Source of the DNA: a bacterium
GTDB taxonomy: Bacteria > Verrucomicrobiota > Verrucomicrobiae > Opitutales > Opitutaceae
Length of the DNA stretch: 9,499 bases
Direction: 5' to 3'
NCBI GenBank assembly: GCA_021780625.1
Contig: JAJXYI010000581.1
Location: 1-9,499, forward strand
Shown: positions 1-6,583 of the stretch, one piece after another
How the letters are laid out: each line of letters starts with the position of its first letter
How positions within the stretch are numbered: the stretch's first letter is position 1
Translations under genes and position numbers: made by a program
Notes under the pieces: generated by a model
The model's database searches: none
What the model was told of the DNA's origin: nothing
What the model saw: only the letters and a program-made list of their open reading frames with translations

Positions 1-1
1 A

Positions 2-1126
2 GACGTGCGCGCGCTGGTCAGTCGGTCCGGGTTCGGTTCGTCCCGACTCTTTGAACTGATACGCAGGCATTACCACGCCACTCCGGCGGAGCTGCTGATT
101 CGCGCACGCGTCGCCTCCGCACGAACGCTGCTCGAGACCACGGAGCTGCCGCTGCTCGAGGTCGCCGCAGCGGCGGGATTTGAATCGCAGTCCACGTTTC
201 ATGATCAGTTCAGGCGGCGGAACGGGATGACACCCTCGGACTTCCGCGGTCTGAAGGATGCGCCGTCGTTTGATCTCGCCCTGCCTCCGGAGTACCCGCT
301 CGGCCATCTTCGCAGGGCCCTCGGTCGGGATGAGCAGAGTCTGACGGAGCGTCTGGAGGGCGACACGTATCGGGCGGTGCTTCACTTTGCGTCGGGACCA
401 CGCCTCATCAGTGTCCGCCTGAAGTCCGATCATGTGACCGTTGAAACGCCGGCTGGGACTGCCGTCCAGGCTCATGCTGCGGTGATTGGGATTCTCGGCC
501 TCGAACAGGACGCTCCGTCCTTCGCTCGCCTGGCCCGGCGGCTGGGTTTTGCGCGCCTCGTCCGCGGGCGCGAGGGATTGCGGATCGTGCAGACTCCAAC
601 CGTTTTCGACGGGCTCCTGTGGTCCATCGTCGGACAGCAGGTGGCCTTCGGGTTTGCCTGCACGCTCAGGCGACGGCTGGTGGAGCGAGTGGGGCGGGGA
701 GACTTCGATGGACTTCGGGCGCCGCCAACCCCGGCCGATGTCGCTGCCCTCGAGGTCGACGATCTGGTTCCCCTCCAATACTCGCGCCAGAAGGCGTCCT
801 ATCTCGTATCCATTTCCCGGATGATCGCCGAGGGCCGGCTCGATGCCGAGGGGTTGCGAAACCAGTCGGCAACGCGTGTCGAACGCACTCTGCTCGCTCT
901 CCGCGGACTGGGACCCTGGTCCGTCAATTACGTCATGATGCGCGCCCTGGGTTTCCTGGATTGCGTGCCCTACGGAGACACCGGCGTGACCAGTGGGCTA
1001 CAGACGCTCTACAACCTCGAAGTGCGGCCGGATGTCGACGCCACGCGCCGTCTGATGGAGCCCTTCTCTCCGATGCGGAGCCTTGCCACGACGCATCTTT
1101 GGCAGATCAACCGCCCTTCGCCATGA
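2..1126 (+). CDS. alkA: AraC-type HTH / AlkA-like DNA-3-methyladenine glycosylase (Ada-AlkA type), 5'-truncated by window edge
   Basis: This protein excises alkylated purines (base-excision repair) and carries an Ada-type DNA-binding module. The reading frame is open to the left edge, so the N-terminus lies outside the window; the GTG at 5 is probably just an internal Val codon because it falls inside the first helix-turn-helix. Residues are counted from that codon. Residues 1-82 form an AraC/Ada double HTH, 88-150 an AlkA N-terminal-like domain and about 195-365 the HhH-GPD glycosylase fold. The hairpin is LRGLGPWSVNY (299-309). Asp325 lies exactly 20 residues after the hairpin Trp, the spacing of catalytic Asp238 in E. 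coli AlkA. In known Ada-AlkA fusions a Cys-based methyl-acceptor domain precedes the HTH; whether it exists here cannot be seen. The stop overlaps the ogt start as ATGA, so the two genes are almost certainly co-transcribed and may be translationally coupled. Confidence 0.9.
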   Translation, partial: DVRALVSRSGFGSSRLFELIRRHYHATPAELLIRARVASARTLLETTELPLLEVAAAAGFESQSTFHDQFRRRNGMTPSDFRGLKDAPSFDLALPPEYPLGHLRRALGRDEQSLTERLEGDTYRAVLHFASGPRLISVRLKSDHVTVETPAGTAVQAHAAVIGILGLEQDAPSFARLARRLGFARLVRGREGLRIVQTPTVFDGLLWSIVGQQVAFGFACTLRRRLVERVGRGDFDGLRAPPTPADVAALEVDDLVPLQYSRQKASYLVSISRMIAEGRLDAEGLRNQSATRVERTLLALRGLGPWSVNYVMMRALGFLDCVPYGDTGVTSGLQTLYNLEVRPDVDATRRLMEPFSPMRSLATTHLWQINRPSP

Positions 1127-1653
1127 CACTCGGTTTCTTCACGCTTGATACACCGGTCGGTGCGTTTTCAGTCGCGTGCGCCGCCGACGAGTCGGTCGTC
1201 GCCACCGCGTTCGGAGACGTCGAGGTGCTCGCCCGCCGACTTCCGCCGGGGACGCGTTTGGCATCACGGCCTCCGGTATCGGACGTCTCGAGTCAGGTTG
1301 CGGCCTACTTCGGCGGGGCGTTGCGTGAGTTCTCGCTGCGGCTCGCGCCGACCGGAACCGCGTTTCAACACAGGGTCTGGCGGGCACTTCAGGATGTGCC
1401 TTACGGCGTGCTGATGAGCTATGGCGAACTCGCCCGCGGAGTGAAGTCGTCGCCGCGTGCGGTTGGGCGCGCGAACGCCACGAATCCGATCTGCCTGATC
1501 GTGCCCTGCCATCGGATTGTCGGCGCGGACGGTTCGCTCACCGGCTATGCATTTGGAGAGGTGATCAAGCGCCGCCTCATCGATCTGGAGCGCGCATCCG
1601 CACCGGCCGCGATCACCACGACCTCGGGGCGTGCGAGTCCGTCGCGGCGTTGA
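1123..1653 (+). CDS. ogt: Methylated-DNA--[protein]-cysteine S-methyltransferase
   Basis: This is a suicide repair protein that transfers the methyl group of O6-methylguanine (and O4-methylthymine) in DNA to its own cysteine. It has 176 residues, a usual length for Ogt. The active-site motif IVPCHRIV places the acceptor at Cys129. The helix with the arginine finger is RAVGRANATNP (Arg116), and GSLTGYAFG (137-145) is the conserved loop after the active site. The ATG at 1123 is chosen because it begins the expected N-terminal sheet domain and overlaps the preceding stop as ATGA; no strong Shine-Dalgarno is present, which suits translational coupling. Longer readings that start upstream would lie in the wrong frame of the glycosylase gene. 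The last 41 bp, encoding a tail after the final conserved helix, overlap the end of the convergent histidine kinase gene. Together with the upstream gene it forms an alkylation-repair operon. Confidence 0.95.
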   Translation: MTLGFFTLDTPVGAFSVACAADESVVATAFGDVEVLARRLPPGTRLASRPPVSDVSSQVAAYFGGALREFSLRLAPTGTAFQHRVWRALQDVPYGVLMSYGELARGVKSSPRAVGRANATNPICLIVPCHRIVGADGSLTGYAFGEVIKRRLIDLERASAPAAITTTSGRASPSRR

Positions 1654-2689
1654 GGGATTTGGGGGCCGAGCCCGGCCAGGTGAGCTCGACCACGAATCGC
1701 TCCGGCTCCTGACGGATTTCAAAGCCGCATCCGAGCGCTGCTGCCAGGGCGCGCGCCACCCGCAGTCCGATGCCGATGCCGTGCCGCGGTGCCGGGTTCG
1801 GCGCGATCCGGTTCGCGATCCGGCAGAGAACCCCCGAGGAGGTGCGCTCGACCGCGATCGCGATCGGCCCTGCACCGTGCTTCATCGCATTCGTCAACAG
1901 GCCGTGCAGCACCTGGCGCAGGTATCGGGGATCTGATGACACGCATGCATCATCGTCCTTGGTAAGCTCGATCGCGCGGTGTTGGCTCTTGGCCCAGAGG
2001 TCGTAGGACTCGAGCATGTCGATGAGAAGTCGGCCGGGTGCGAGCTCCTCGAACTTGAGCTCGAGACGGCCCTGCTCGGCGGTGGCGAGCAGGAGGCATT
2101 GGTCGACGTAGTCGGACAGGCGGCGAAGTTCGTCCTGAAGTGATTCCGCGAGCGCCGGCTCGATCTTCCCCTCCGCGTCCTCGACCTGCAGGCGGATCAG
2201 CGTTAGCGGGGTGCGGAGCTCATGGGCGACCTGCGCTGAGAATTCCGTCAGCTGCCTGAAGGAGTCTTCCAATCGCGCCAGCAGCAAGTTGATGTTGCCC
2301 TCGATCGCCTCGAACTCGCGATCGACACTCCGGACATGGAGCCTCCGCTTCAGGCTCGTGGGGCCGATCTCGCCGAGCTGGCGGTTGATGTCGGCCACGG
2401 GACGAAACGAACGCGTCGCGAGCAGGTATCCGATCGCAAGCGAAAGCGCAACGACCGGCGCCGCGTAGAGGATGGTGAGATGCCAGAGTTCGCCGACAAT
2501 GTCGCGAATCTCCGCCTCCGAGTAGCTTCCGTGCAGCGTCCAGTCGGAGTGCCCTGGGTGGGCGCGCTCCCAGCGCTCCACCCGGAGTTCGTGCTGGAGA
2601 TGCACGTACGTGACCCCGAGGATCACGCCCAGCACGCTGAGGAGGCTCACCGCGTACCAGCACGCGATCCTCCATCGGAGCGATCTCAT
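1613..2689 (-). CDS. Two-component sensor histidine kinase with atypical ATP-binding region
   Basis: This is a membrane sensor kinase of 358 residues, partner of the response regulator directly upstream. Transmembrane helix 1 spans about 8-28 and helix 2 about 70-92. A HAMP region follows (about 92-145), then a HisKA domain with the H-box AQVAHELRTPLT (phospho-acceptor His156), and then a HATPase domain (about 210-338). The N-box is LLTNAMKHG (Asn267) and the G2 box is GIGIGL (304-309). The canonical D-x-G-x-G motif is missing: the strand that should carry it reads CRIANRIAPNP, and the ATP lid is very short. The extracytoplasmic loop is only about 40 residues and has six histidines (30, 33, 44, 47, 53, 70, some at the membrane edge). 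That could suit metal sensing, but this is inference. The start is supported by AAGGAG 8 nt upstream and an ATGA overlap with the regulator's stop. The stimulus is unknown. Confidence 0.93.
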   Translation of the reverse strand: MRSLRWRIACWYAVSLLSVLGVILGVTYVHLQHELRVERWERAHPGHSDWTLHGSYSEAEIRDIVGELWHLTILYAAPVVALSLAIGYLLATRSFRPVADINRQLGEIGPTSLKRRLHVRSVDREFEAIEGNINLLLARLEDSFRQLTEFSAQVAHELRTPLTLIRLQVEDAEGKIEPALAESLQDELRRLSDYVDQCLLLATAEQGRLELKFEELAPGRLLIDMLESYDLWAKSQHRAIELTKDDDACVSSDPRYLRQVLHGLLTNAMKHGAGPIAIAVERTSSGVLCRIANRIAPNPAPRHGIGIGLRVARALAAALGCGFEIRQEPERFVVELTWPGSAPKSLNAATDSHAPRSW

Positions 2690-3369
2690 GGAGCCGGCTC
2701 CTTGATGGCGTAGCCGATGCCTCGGATCGTATGGATCAGAGGCGGCCAGCCGGCACGGTCGATCTTTTCCCGCAGGTAGTTGACGTACACGTTCACCACA
2801 TTCGTGCCGGAGTCGAAGTGCTGGTCCCAGACGTGCTCGATGATCGCCGTCTTGCTGACTGGTTTCGGCGACGACACCATGAGCAGCTCGAGCAGGGCGA
2901 ACTCGCGGTTGGTCAGGGCGATCTCATCGCCTCCGCGGTGCGCCGTGCGCGCCAGCAGGTCTAGTTCCAGATCCGCGACGCGAAGGTGGTCCGTGGGCTC
3001 GGAGCGCTGACGGCGCAGGACGGCTCGAAGCCGCGCCTGAAGCTCGACCATCGAGAAGGGCTTGCCGAGGTAGTCGTCGGCGCCCGCATCGAGACCCCGG
3101 ACCCGGGCGTCGACGCCGTGGCGAGCGGTCAGGAAGATGACCGGCGCACGGACGCCCTTCCGTCGCAGTTGTTTTAATACAGCGACGCCGTCCTGGCCGG
3201 GCATCATCACGTCGAAGACCATGGCGTCGTAAGGATAGGTCTCGCCCAGCCAGAGCGCCTCGCCTCCGTCTGCGGCGACATCGACCGCGTAACCGGCCTC
3301 GCTCAGGCCCTTCCGGATATGCTCGGCCACCCTGGCTTCATCCTCGGCGACTAGAATGCGCATGCCCAT
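2686..3369 (-). CDS. OmpR/PhoB-family response regulator
   Basis: This is a DNA-binding transcription regulator of 227 residues, the usual OmpR/PhoB length. The receiver domain covers 3-118: acidic pocket Glu9, Asp10 and Glu11, phospho-acceptor Asp53 in VFDVMMPGQDG, Thr81 and Lys103 (in GKPF). The winged-helix output domain covers about 128-224, with the family-typical NREFALLELLM, NVVNVYVNYLREKID and IRGIGYAI segments. All residues expected for phosphotransfer are present. The next gene, the kinase, overlaps by ATGA, so the two are a cognate pair. ATG at 3369 and an in-frame ATG at 3363 (giving MRILVAEDE, a very common N-terminus) are both possible; neither has a clear Shine-Dalgarno. The DUF2231 gene ends 54 bp upstream on the same strand with a hairpin between them, so the pair may be read from an upstream promoter with partial termination. 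Targets are not evident. Confidence 0.96.
   Translation of the reverse strand: MGMRILVAEDEARVAEHIRKGLSEAGYAVDVAADGGEALWLGETYPYDAMVFDVMMPGQDGVAVLKQLRRKGVRAPVIFLTARHGVDARVRGLDAGADDYLGKPFSMVELQARLRAVLRRQRSEPTDHLRVADLELDLLARTAHRGGDEIALTNREFALLELLMVSSPKPVSKTAIIEHVWDQHFDSGTNVVNVYVNYLREKIDRAGWPPLIHTIRGIGYAIKEPAP
2698..2703 (-). promoter_or_regulatory. Ribosome binding site of the histidine kinase gene
   Basis: AAGGAG on the minus strand lies 8 nt before the ATG whose last base is at 2687. It sits inside the end of the response regulator gene and fixes the kinase start. It is the best Shine-Dalgarno match seen in the window; several neighbours have none. Confidence 0.8.
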
Positions 3370-3386
3370 AGGAAACCAGATGCGCC

Positions 3387-3417
3387 CCCGCCAGGCCAGC
3401 CTTCAGGCCATGGCGGG
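3387..3417 (-). terminator. Stem-loop between the DUF2231 and response regulator genes (possible attenuator or weak terminator)
   Basis: Arms CCCGCCA (3387-3393) and TGGCGGG (3411-3417) pair perfectly. After a one-base bulge (A3410), the inner GGCC segments (3394-3397 and 3406-3409) pair as well, giving 11 mostly G-C pairs around an 8-nt loop. No proper U-run follows in the minus-strand transcript (only a short TTT about 14 nt further on), so it is not a classical intrinsic terminator. It could lower read-through into the two-component genes or stabilise the upstream mRNA end. Confidence 0.45.
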
Positions 3418-3423
3418 AGAGGA

Positions 3424-3948
3424 TCAATCGTCGTCGCGATCGCGGTCGACGCGCGCGGGCGAAGCGGCCTTGCCGTCCGCTCCCGGATTGGTGGCGGTGC
3501 CTCCGGCGGCCAGCACGCCTGCACCGTGACGATAGACGAGTTGCCCGCCTCGGTGTCCGGTTTCCACGACGCACCAGGACGCCCCCGCGGCGGCGATCGC
3601 CGTGCAGGCTCCCAGGGCTCTCGCGGTGCGCGGCATCCGTCCCACGGCGACGGCCGCGATTCCCAGTGCGGCGGCGACAAGCGCCGCCGTCCGCGTCCTT
3701 TCGGCCCAGTCCTCGTGCTCGTCGAGGACCGATCCGGCGGTGTCGCCGACCAGTTCTCCTTCGCGCTCGCCAGTGCTGACCGATACGACGGCCCCCGCTG
3801 CACCGAGCATCAAAAGGACGGCTCCGAGCAACGGCAGGTGCCAGCGGCGGGTGAATGCGGCGACGATCGCCACCGCGCATCCCAGGAGCAGGAGCACGAT
3901 CGGAAAATGCACGACGGCGGGATGAAGGGGACTGGGAATCGAAAACAT
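3424..3948 (-). CDS. DUF2231-family integral membrane protein
   Basis: This is a small membrane protein of 174 residues of unknown function. Four hydrophobic segments are visible (about 9-32, 37-57, 86-103, 108-126). The family-like features are LHPAVVHFPI at 8-17, a TG-E motif at 59-63, HEDW at 78-81 and TGHRGGQLVYRHGAGV at 130-145. Histidines 10, 14, 78, 132 and 141 lie near membrane ends and could bind metal or haem, which is untested inference. The C-terminus is a very charged tail rich in Arg and Asp. The ATG at 3948 is preferred over a TTG at 3975, which would overlap the rubrerythrin gene and add nine residues before the conserved start; GGAG lies 10 nt before the chosen ATG. The 19-bp gap after rubrerythrin implies co-transcription, so a role in redox or metal handling at the membrane is plausible but unproven. 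Confidence 0.87.
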   Translation of the reverse strand: MFSIPSPLHPAVVHFPIVLLLLGCAVAIVAAFTRRWHLPLLGAVLLMLGAAGAVVSVSTGEREGELVGDTAGSVLDEHEDWAERTRTAALVAAALGIAAVAVGRMPRTARALGACTAIAAAGASWCVVETGHRGGQLVYRHGAGVLAAGGTATNPGADGKAASPARVDRDRDDD

Positions 3949-3958
3949 GGCCGTAGGT

Positions 3959-3962
3959 CTCC
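3959..3962 (-). promoter_or_regulatory. Ribosome binding site of the DUF2231 gene
   Basis: GGAG on the minus strand sits in the 19-bp gap after the rubrerythrin stop, 10 nt before the ATG at 3948. It favours that ATG over the upstream TTG at 3975. Confidence 0.55.
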
Positions 3963-3967
3963 GTTGC

Positions 3968-4576
3968 TCAGTCAACCACCACGAACTTGTCGGACGTGCG
4001 CCGGCACACCGGGCATTTCTCGTCTGGCCGTGCGGTCACCGTGTTGCCGCAAATGGTGCACACGTAATAGGTCGCAGGGTCGTTCCTGCCGAGCTGGTCG
4101 AGGGCGGTCTGGTAGAGCTTGGCATGTTCCTTCTCGGCGGATACCGCAAAATTGAAGGTGCGAACCGCTTCGCGCGCATCCTCGGCCTTGGCCGTGTCGA
4201 TAAATCCGGGATACATCGTGTCGCGCTCGTAGCTTTCGCCCTTGATGGCGGCCTGCAGGTTCTGAGCCGTCGTGCCGACGGACACGGCGTCGAGCGCCTT
4301 GTCGTCGAGCGTCCCGCCGGCCTTGAGGATGACGGCCTTGTGGTTGTCGCGATGAATCTCCTCGGCGCGCGCTGCGGCGCGGAAGAGCTTGGCGACCTGG
4401 CCGTATCCCTCCTCATCCGCCTTTTGGGCGAACGCGAGGTAGCGGTGGTGCGCGTTGTTCTCGCCGTTGTAGGCGGCGTTCAGGTTGTCGACGGTCGCCT
4501 GCGAGAACGTGGCGGCGCCGGCGGGCGCCGCGATGAGCAATGCGGAGGCAATGAGTGTGAGGATTTTGGTTTTCAT
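3968..4576 (-). CDS. rbr: Rubrerythrin with signal peptide (exported non-haem diiron peroxidase)
   Basis: Rubrerythrins reduce hydrogen peroxide at a diiron site, with electrons passed through a rubredoxin-like Fe(Cys)4 site. Counted from the ATG at 4576 (202 residues), residues 1-21 form a Sec-type signal peptide (MKTK, hydrophobic core, ending PAGAA). The four-helix domain carries Glu39 (GENNAHHRY), Glu72/His75, Glu114/Glu117 (GESYE) and Glu148/His151 (EKEH), the full diiron ligand set. The C-terminal rubredoxin-like domain has Cys173/Cys176 and Cys188/Cys191. An in-frame ATG at 4603 would add nine residues before MKTK; 4576 gives the more typical signal peptide, although neither start has a good Shine-Dalgarno. 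Classical rubrerythrins are cytosolic, so the signal peptide is notable and implies action in the periplasm. A DUF2231 membrane protein gene follows after 19 bp. A partner reductase is not seen in the window. Confidence 0.94.
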   Translation of the reverse strand: MKTKILTLIASALLIAAPAGAATFSQATVDNLNAAYNGENNAHHRYLAFAQKADEEGYGQVAKLFRAAARAEEIHRDNHKAVILKAGGTLDDKALDAVSVGTTAQNLQAAIKGESYERDTMYPGFIDTAKAEDAREAVRTFNFAVSAEKEHAKLYQTALDQLGRNDPATYYVCTICGNTVTARPDEKCPVCRRTSDKFVVVD

Positions 4577-4624
4577 GCGCGCCCAGCCTAGCAGGTCGCG
4601 CATTAGAAAATCCCCGTCACCCGG

Positions 4625-4630
4625 ATTAGA
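4625..4630 (-). promoter_or_regulatory. rbr: Possible -10 element for the rubrerythrin gene
   Basis: TCTAAT on the minus strand (5 of 6 matches to TATAAT) would start transcription roughly 40-50 nt before the ATG at 4576, inside the 93-bp gap after the Usp gene. No good -35 is present. A second TCTAAT at 4602-4607 overlaps the alternative ATG, so the assignment is weak. Confidence 0.25.
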
Positions 4631-4669
4631 GTTTTCTTATGCGAAATGTCGGCCGGACGATCGAACCGG

Positions 4670-5089
4670 TCAGTGCCAGCCACGTACCAGAAGAAGGGGC
4701 GTGGTGATGCTGTGCCGCACGTGCCGCGCCGTGCTTCCAAGGAAGAGATCCCCCAGAAATCGGTGGCCGTGTGTGCTCATCGCCACCAGGTCACAGCCAT
4801 TCTGCTTCACCCAGCGCACGATCTCACGACCGGGATCTCCAAAGGCGAGTGCTGTTTCCGCTGAAATGCCAGCCACGGCAAACTCCGCGCGGATGCTCTC
4901 GAGATAGGTCTGGTCCTCCGACACCTCCGGGCTAACTGCGTCGGGTCCGAAGAGCCTGGCCGCCCAGCCATCCGCCACGTGTAACAGCACGATCCGGCTG
5001 CCCATCTGCAGCGCGAGCGGCTTGATGTGTTCCACGATCGCACGGTCGGTCTTCGTGCCGTCGAGCGTGACAAGGATCGTCTTATACAT
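4670..5089 (-). CDS. Universal stress protein, UspA family
   Basis: This is a single-domain Usp of 139 residues, the usual length. The N-terminal strand and loop MYKTILVTLDGTKTD (1-15), the second strand IVLLHVADG (33-41) and the C-terminal block from LVAMSTHGH (101) to TPLLLVRG (130-137) are typical. The nucleotide-binding region is STHGHRFLGDLFLGSTARHV: it keeps the terminal G-S/T pair (Gly118-Ser119), but the spacing of the earlier glycines (108, 113) is looser than the classical G-x2-G-x9-G(S/T), so ATP binding is likely but not assured. It starts 13 bp after the mntH stop with no Shine-Dalgarno, suggesting co-transcription and possibly coupled translation. Its exact role is unknown. Position behind a manganese transporter under a predicted MntR operator suggests expression during manganese shortage or oxidative stress. 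Confidence 0.93.
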   Translation of the reverse strand: MYKTILVTLDGTKTDRAIVEHIKPLALQMGSRIVLLHVADGWAARLFGPDAVSPEVSEDQTYLESIRAEFAVAGISAETALAFGDPGREIVRWVKQNGCDLVAMSTHGHRFLGDLFLGSTARHVRHSITTPLLLVRGWH

Positions 5090-5102
5090 GGTGGGGTGAA
5101 AA

Positions 5103-6503
5103 TCAGCCGGCGATGACCCGCCAGGCCTCGCGGAAGGCGTCCGGCAGGCCGTAGATGTCCATCACCGTGATGATGATCGCGCAGCCCCAGCCGGCCAGCA
5201 TCAAAAAGAGACCGTTGCGCCATTTGCCCATCCGTTTGGGTGAACTGGTGAAATGAAGGAGGGGGAACATCGCCAAGGGCAGCTGGATCGCTAGCACGAC
5301 CTGGCTGAGAGCCAGTAGGTCGGTGACGCTGCCGTCGCCACGGACGCCAATGATGATCACCGCGGGAAGGATGGCGAGCGTCCGCGTGATCAGCCGCCTG
5401 ACCCAGGGCTGGATTCGCCAGTGCATGAAGCCCTCCATGACCACCTGTCCCGCAAGGGTTCCGGTGATCGTGCTGCTTTGCCCGCTCGCAAGCAGGGCGA
5501 CCGCAAACAGCGTGCTGGCCGCCACCGTGCCGAGCAGCGGCGCTAGAGTGAGGTATGCAATCCGTATCCAGTCGCTGTCGGCCGTGAACCGCACGATCTC
5601 GCCACCGGGCAGGATGACGCTGTCCTTGCCATAGAACACCACCGCAGCCAGCACGAGGATCGCGGCGTTGATGAAGAACGCGCCGACCAGGGCGGTTGTG
5701 GCATCGATGGTATTGAAGATCACCGCACGTTTCACGGAGGCGTCGTCCTTCTGGAGTCGCCTGCTCTGAACCAGTGCCGAATGCAGGTAAAGGTTGTGCG
5801 GCATGACCGTGGCGCCGATGATCCCGATTGCCACGTACAACATGCCTGCGTGTCTCAGACTCGGCGATACCAGGGCTCGTCCCATCTCCAGGAAATCCGG
5901 ATGGGTGGGGGAAAAGACGAAGATCTCCAGGAAGAAGCACACGACGATGGTTGAAACGAGCAGCAGGACCACCGCCTCGATGGTTCGCATGCCCAGTCGT
6001 TGCAGTCCCAGCAGGAGCAGGACGTCGAAACCCGTGATGATGACGGCCCAGAAGATGGGAATGTGAAACAACAGGTTCAGCGCTACCGCGCTGCCGAGCA
6101 CCTCCGCCAGGTCACAGGCGCCGATTGCGATCTCGCAGGAAAGCCAATTCGGAATCCGCGTCCATTTCGGGTACCAGTCCCGGCAGCACTGGGCCAGGTC
6201 TTTTCCGGTCACGACGCCGAGCCGGGCCGAGATGATCTGCATGAAGATCGCCATGAGGCTTGCGAGCCCCACGACCCAAAGAAGCGCGTATTTGAACTGC
6301 GCTCCGCCTAGGAGATCGGTGCCCCAGTTTCCGGGATCCATGTATCCTACGCTCACCAGAATTCCGGGTCCCACAAATGCCCGCCACTGCTTCCAGAAGC
6401 CCGCCCGAATGTCGGGCACCGACACCGAGCTATGCATGCCCTCGAGGGAGAGGTGATTTGAATCCCCGACGATCTCGGACTTCCGTGACGGTTCCTCGCT
6501 CAT
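5103..6503 (-). CDS. mntH: Nramp-family proton-coupled Mn2+/Fe2+ transporter MntH
   Basis: This inner-membrane importer of divalent metals, chiefly manganese, is driven by protons. It has 466 residues and many hydrophobic helices. The first unwound-helix motif is DPGN at 56-59 and the second is GATVMPHNLYLHS at 230-242. Asp56, Asn59 and Met234 correspond to the metal ligands of studied Nramp proteins. The conserved GQSSTITGTLAGQVVMEGF segment spans 341-359. A soluble N-terminal tail of about 35 residues precedes the first helix. The ATG at 6503 is chosen because GGGGAG lies 11 nt upstream and because a longer reading from 6593 would begin inside the operator and upstream of the likely promoter. 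The ATG at 6437 is an alternative with a shorter tail. Usp follows after 13 bp and mntR is divergent; repression by Mn-loaded MntR is expected. Confidence 0.97.
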   Translation of the reverse strand: MSEEPSRKSEIVGDSNHLSLEGMHSSVSVPDIRAGFWKQWRAFVGPGILVSVGYMDPGNWGTDLLGGAQFKYALLWVVGLASLMAIFMQIISARLGVVTGKDLAQCCRDWYPKWTRIPNWLSCEIAIGACDLAEVLGSAVALNLLFHIPIFWAVIITGFDVLLLLGLQRLGMRTIEAVVLLLVSTIVVCFFLEIFVFSPTHPDFLEMGRALVSPSLRHAGMLYVAIGIIGATVMPHNLYLHSALVQSRRLQKDDASVKRAVIFNTIDATTALVGAFFINAAILVLAAVVFYGKDSVILPGGEIVRFTADSDWIRIAYLTLAPLLGTVAASTLFAVALLASGQSSTITGTLAGQVVMEGFMHWRIQPWVRRLITRTLAILPAVIIIGVRGDGSVTDLLALSQVVLAIQLPLAMFPLLHFTSSPKRMGKWRNGLFLMLAGWGCAIIITVMDIYGLPDAFREAWRVIAG

Positions 6504-6514
6504 CGCCGACGCCG

Positions 6515-6520
6515 CTCCCC
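6515..6520 (-). promoter_or_regulatory. mntH: Ribosome binding site of mntH
   Basis: GGGGAG on the minus strand lies 11 nt before the ATG at 6503. The spacing is somewhat long, but it is the best candidate near any possible start of the transporter gene. Confidence 0.5.
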
Positions 6521-6583
6521 GGCCATCCGGCCACGCCCGTCGCTGTATTCGCCATCCGACTCCCGATTGAGTGCAGGCTGCAT

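Noticed and set aside
619..1122. Upstream extension of the ogt frame to 344 codons
   Set aside because: The extra part overlaps the catalytic domain of the glycosylase in another frame and has shadow-type composition; the Ogt fold begins at the ATG at 1123.
1855..1866. 12-bp palindrome CGATCGCGATCG
   Set aside because: It lies inside the kinase gene and simply encodes alternating Ala-Ile codons; no sign of a regulatory or repeat function.
3526..4155. Long plus-strand open frame of 209 codons
   Set aside because: It is antisense to the DUF2231 and rubrerythrin genes, has low-complexity Arg/Gly-rich content and no recognisable domain, as expected from GC-rich shadow frames.
6504..6577. Possible yybP-ykoY manganese riboswitch in the mntH leader
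   Set aside because: A GGGGAG is present, but the predicted 74-nt leader shows no matching paired helices, and GGGGAG is better explained as the Shine-Dalgarno.
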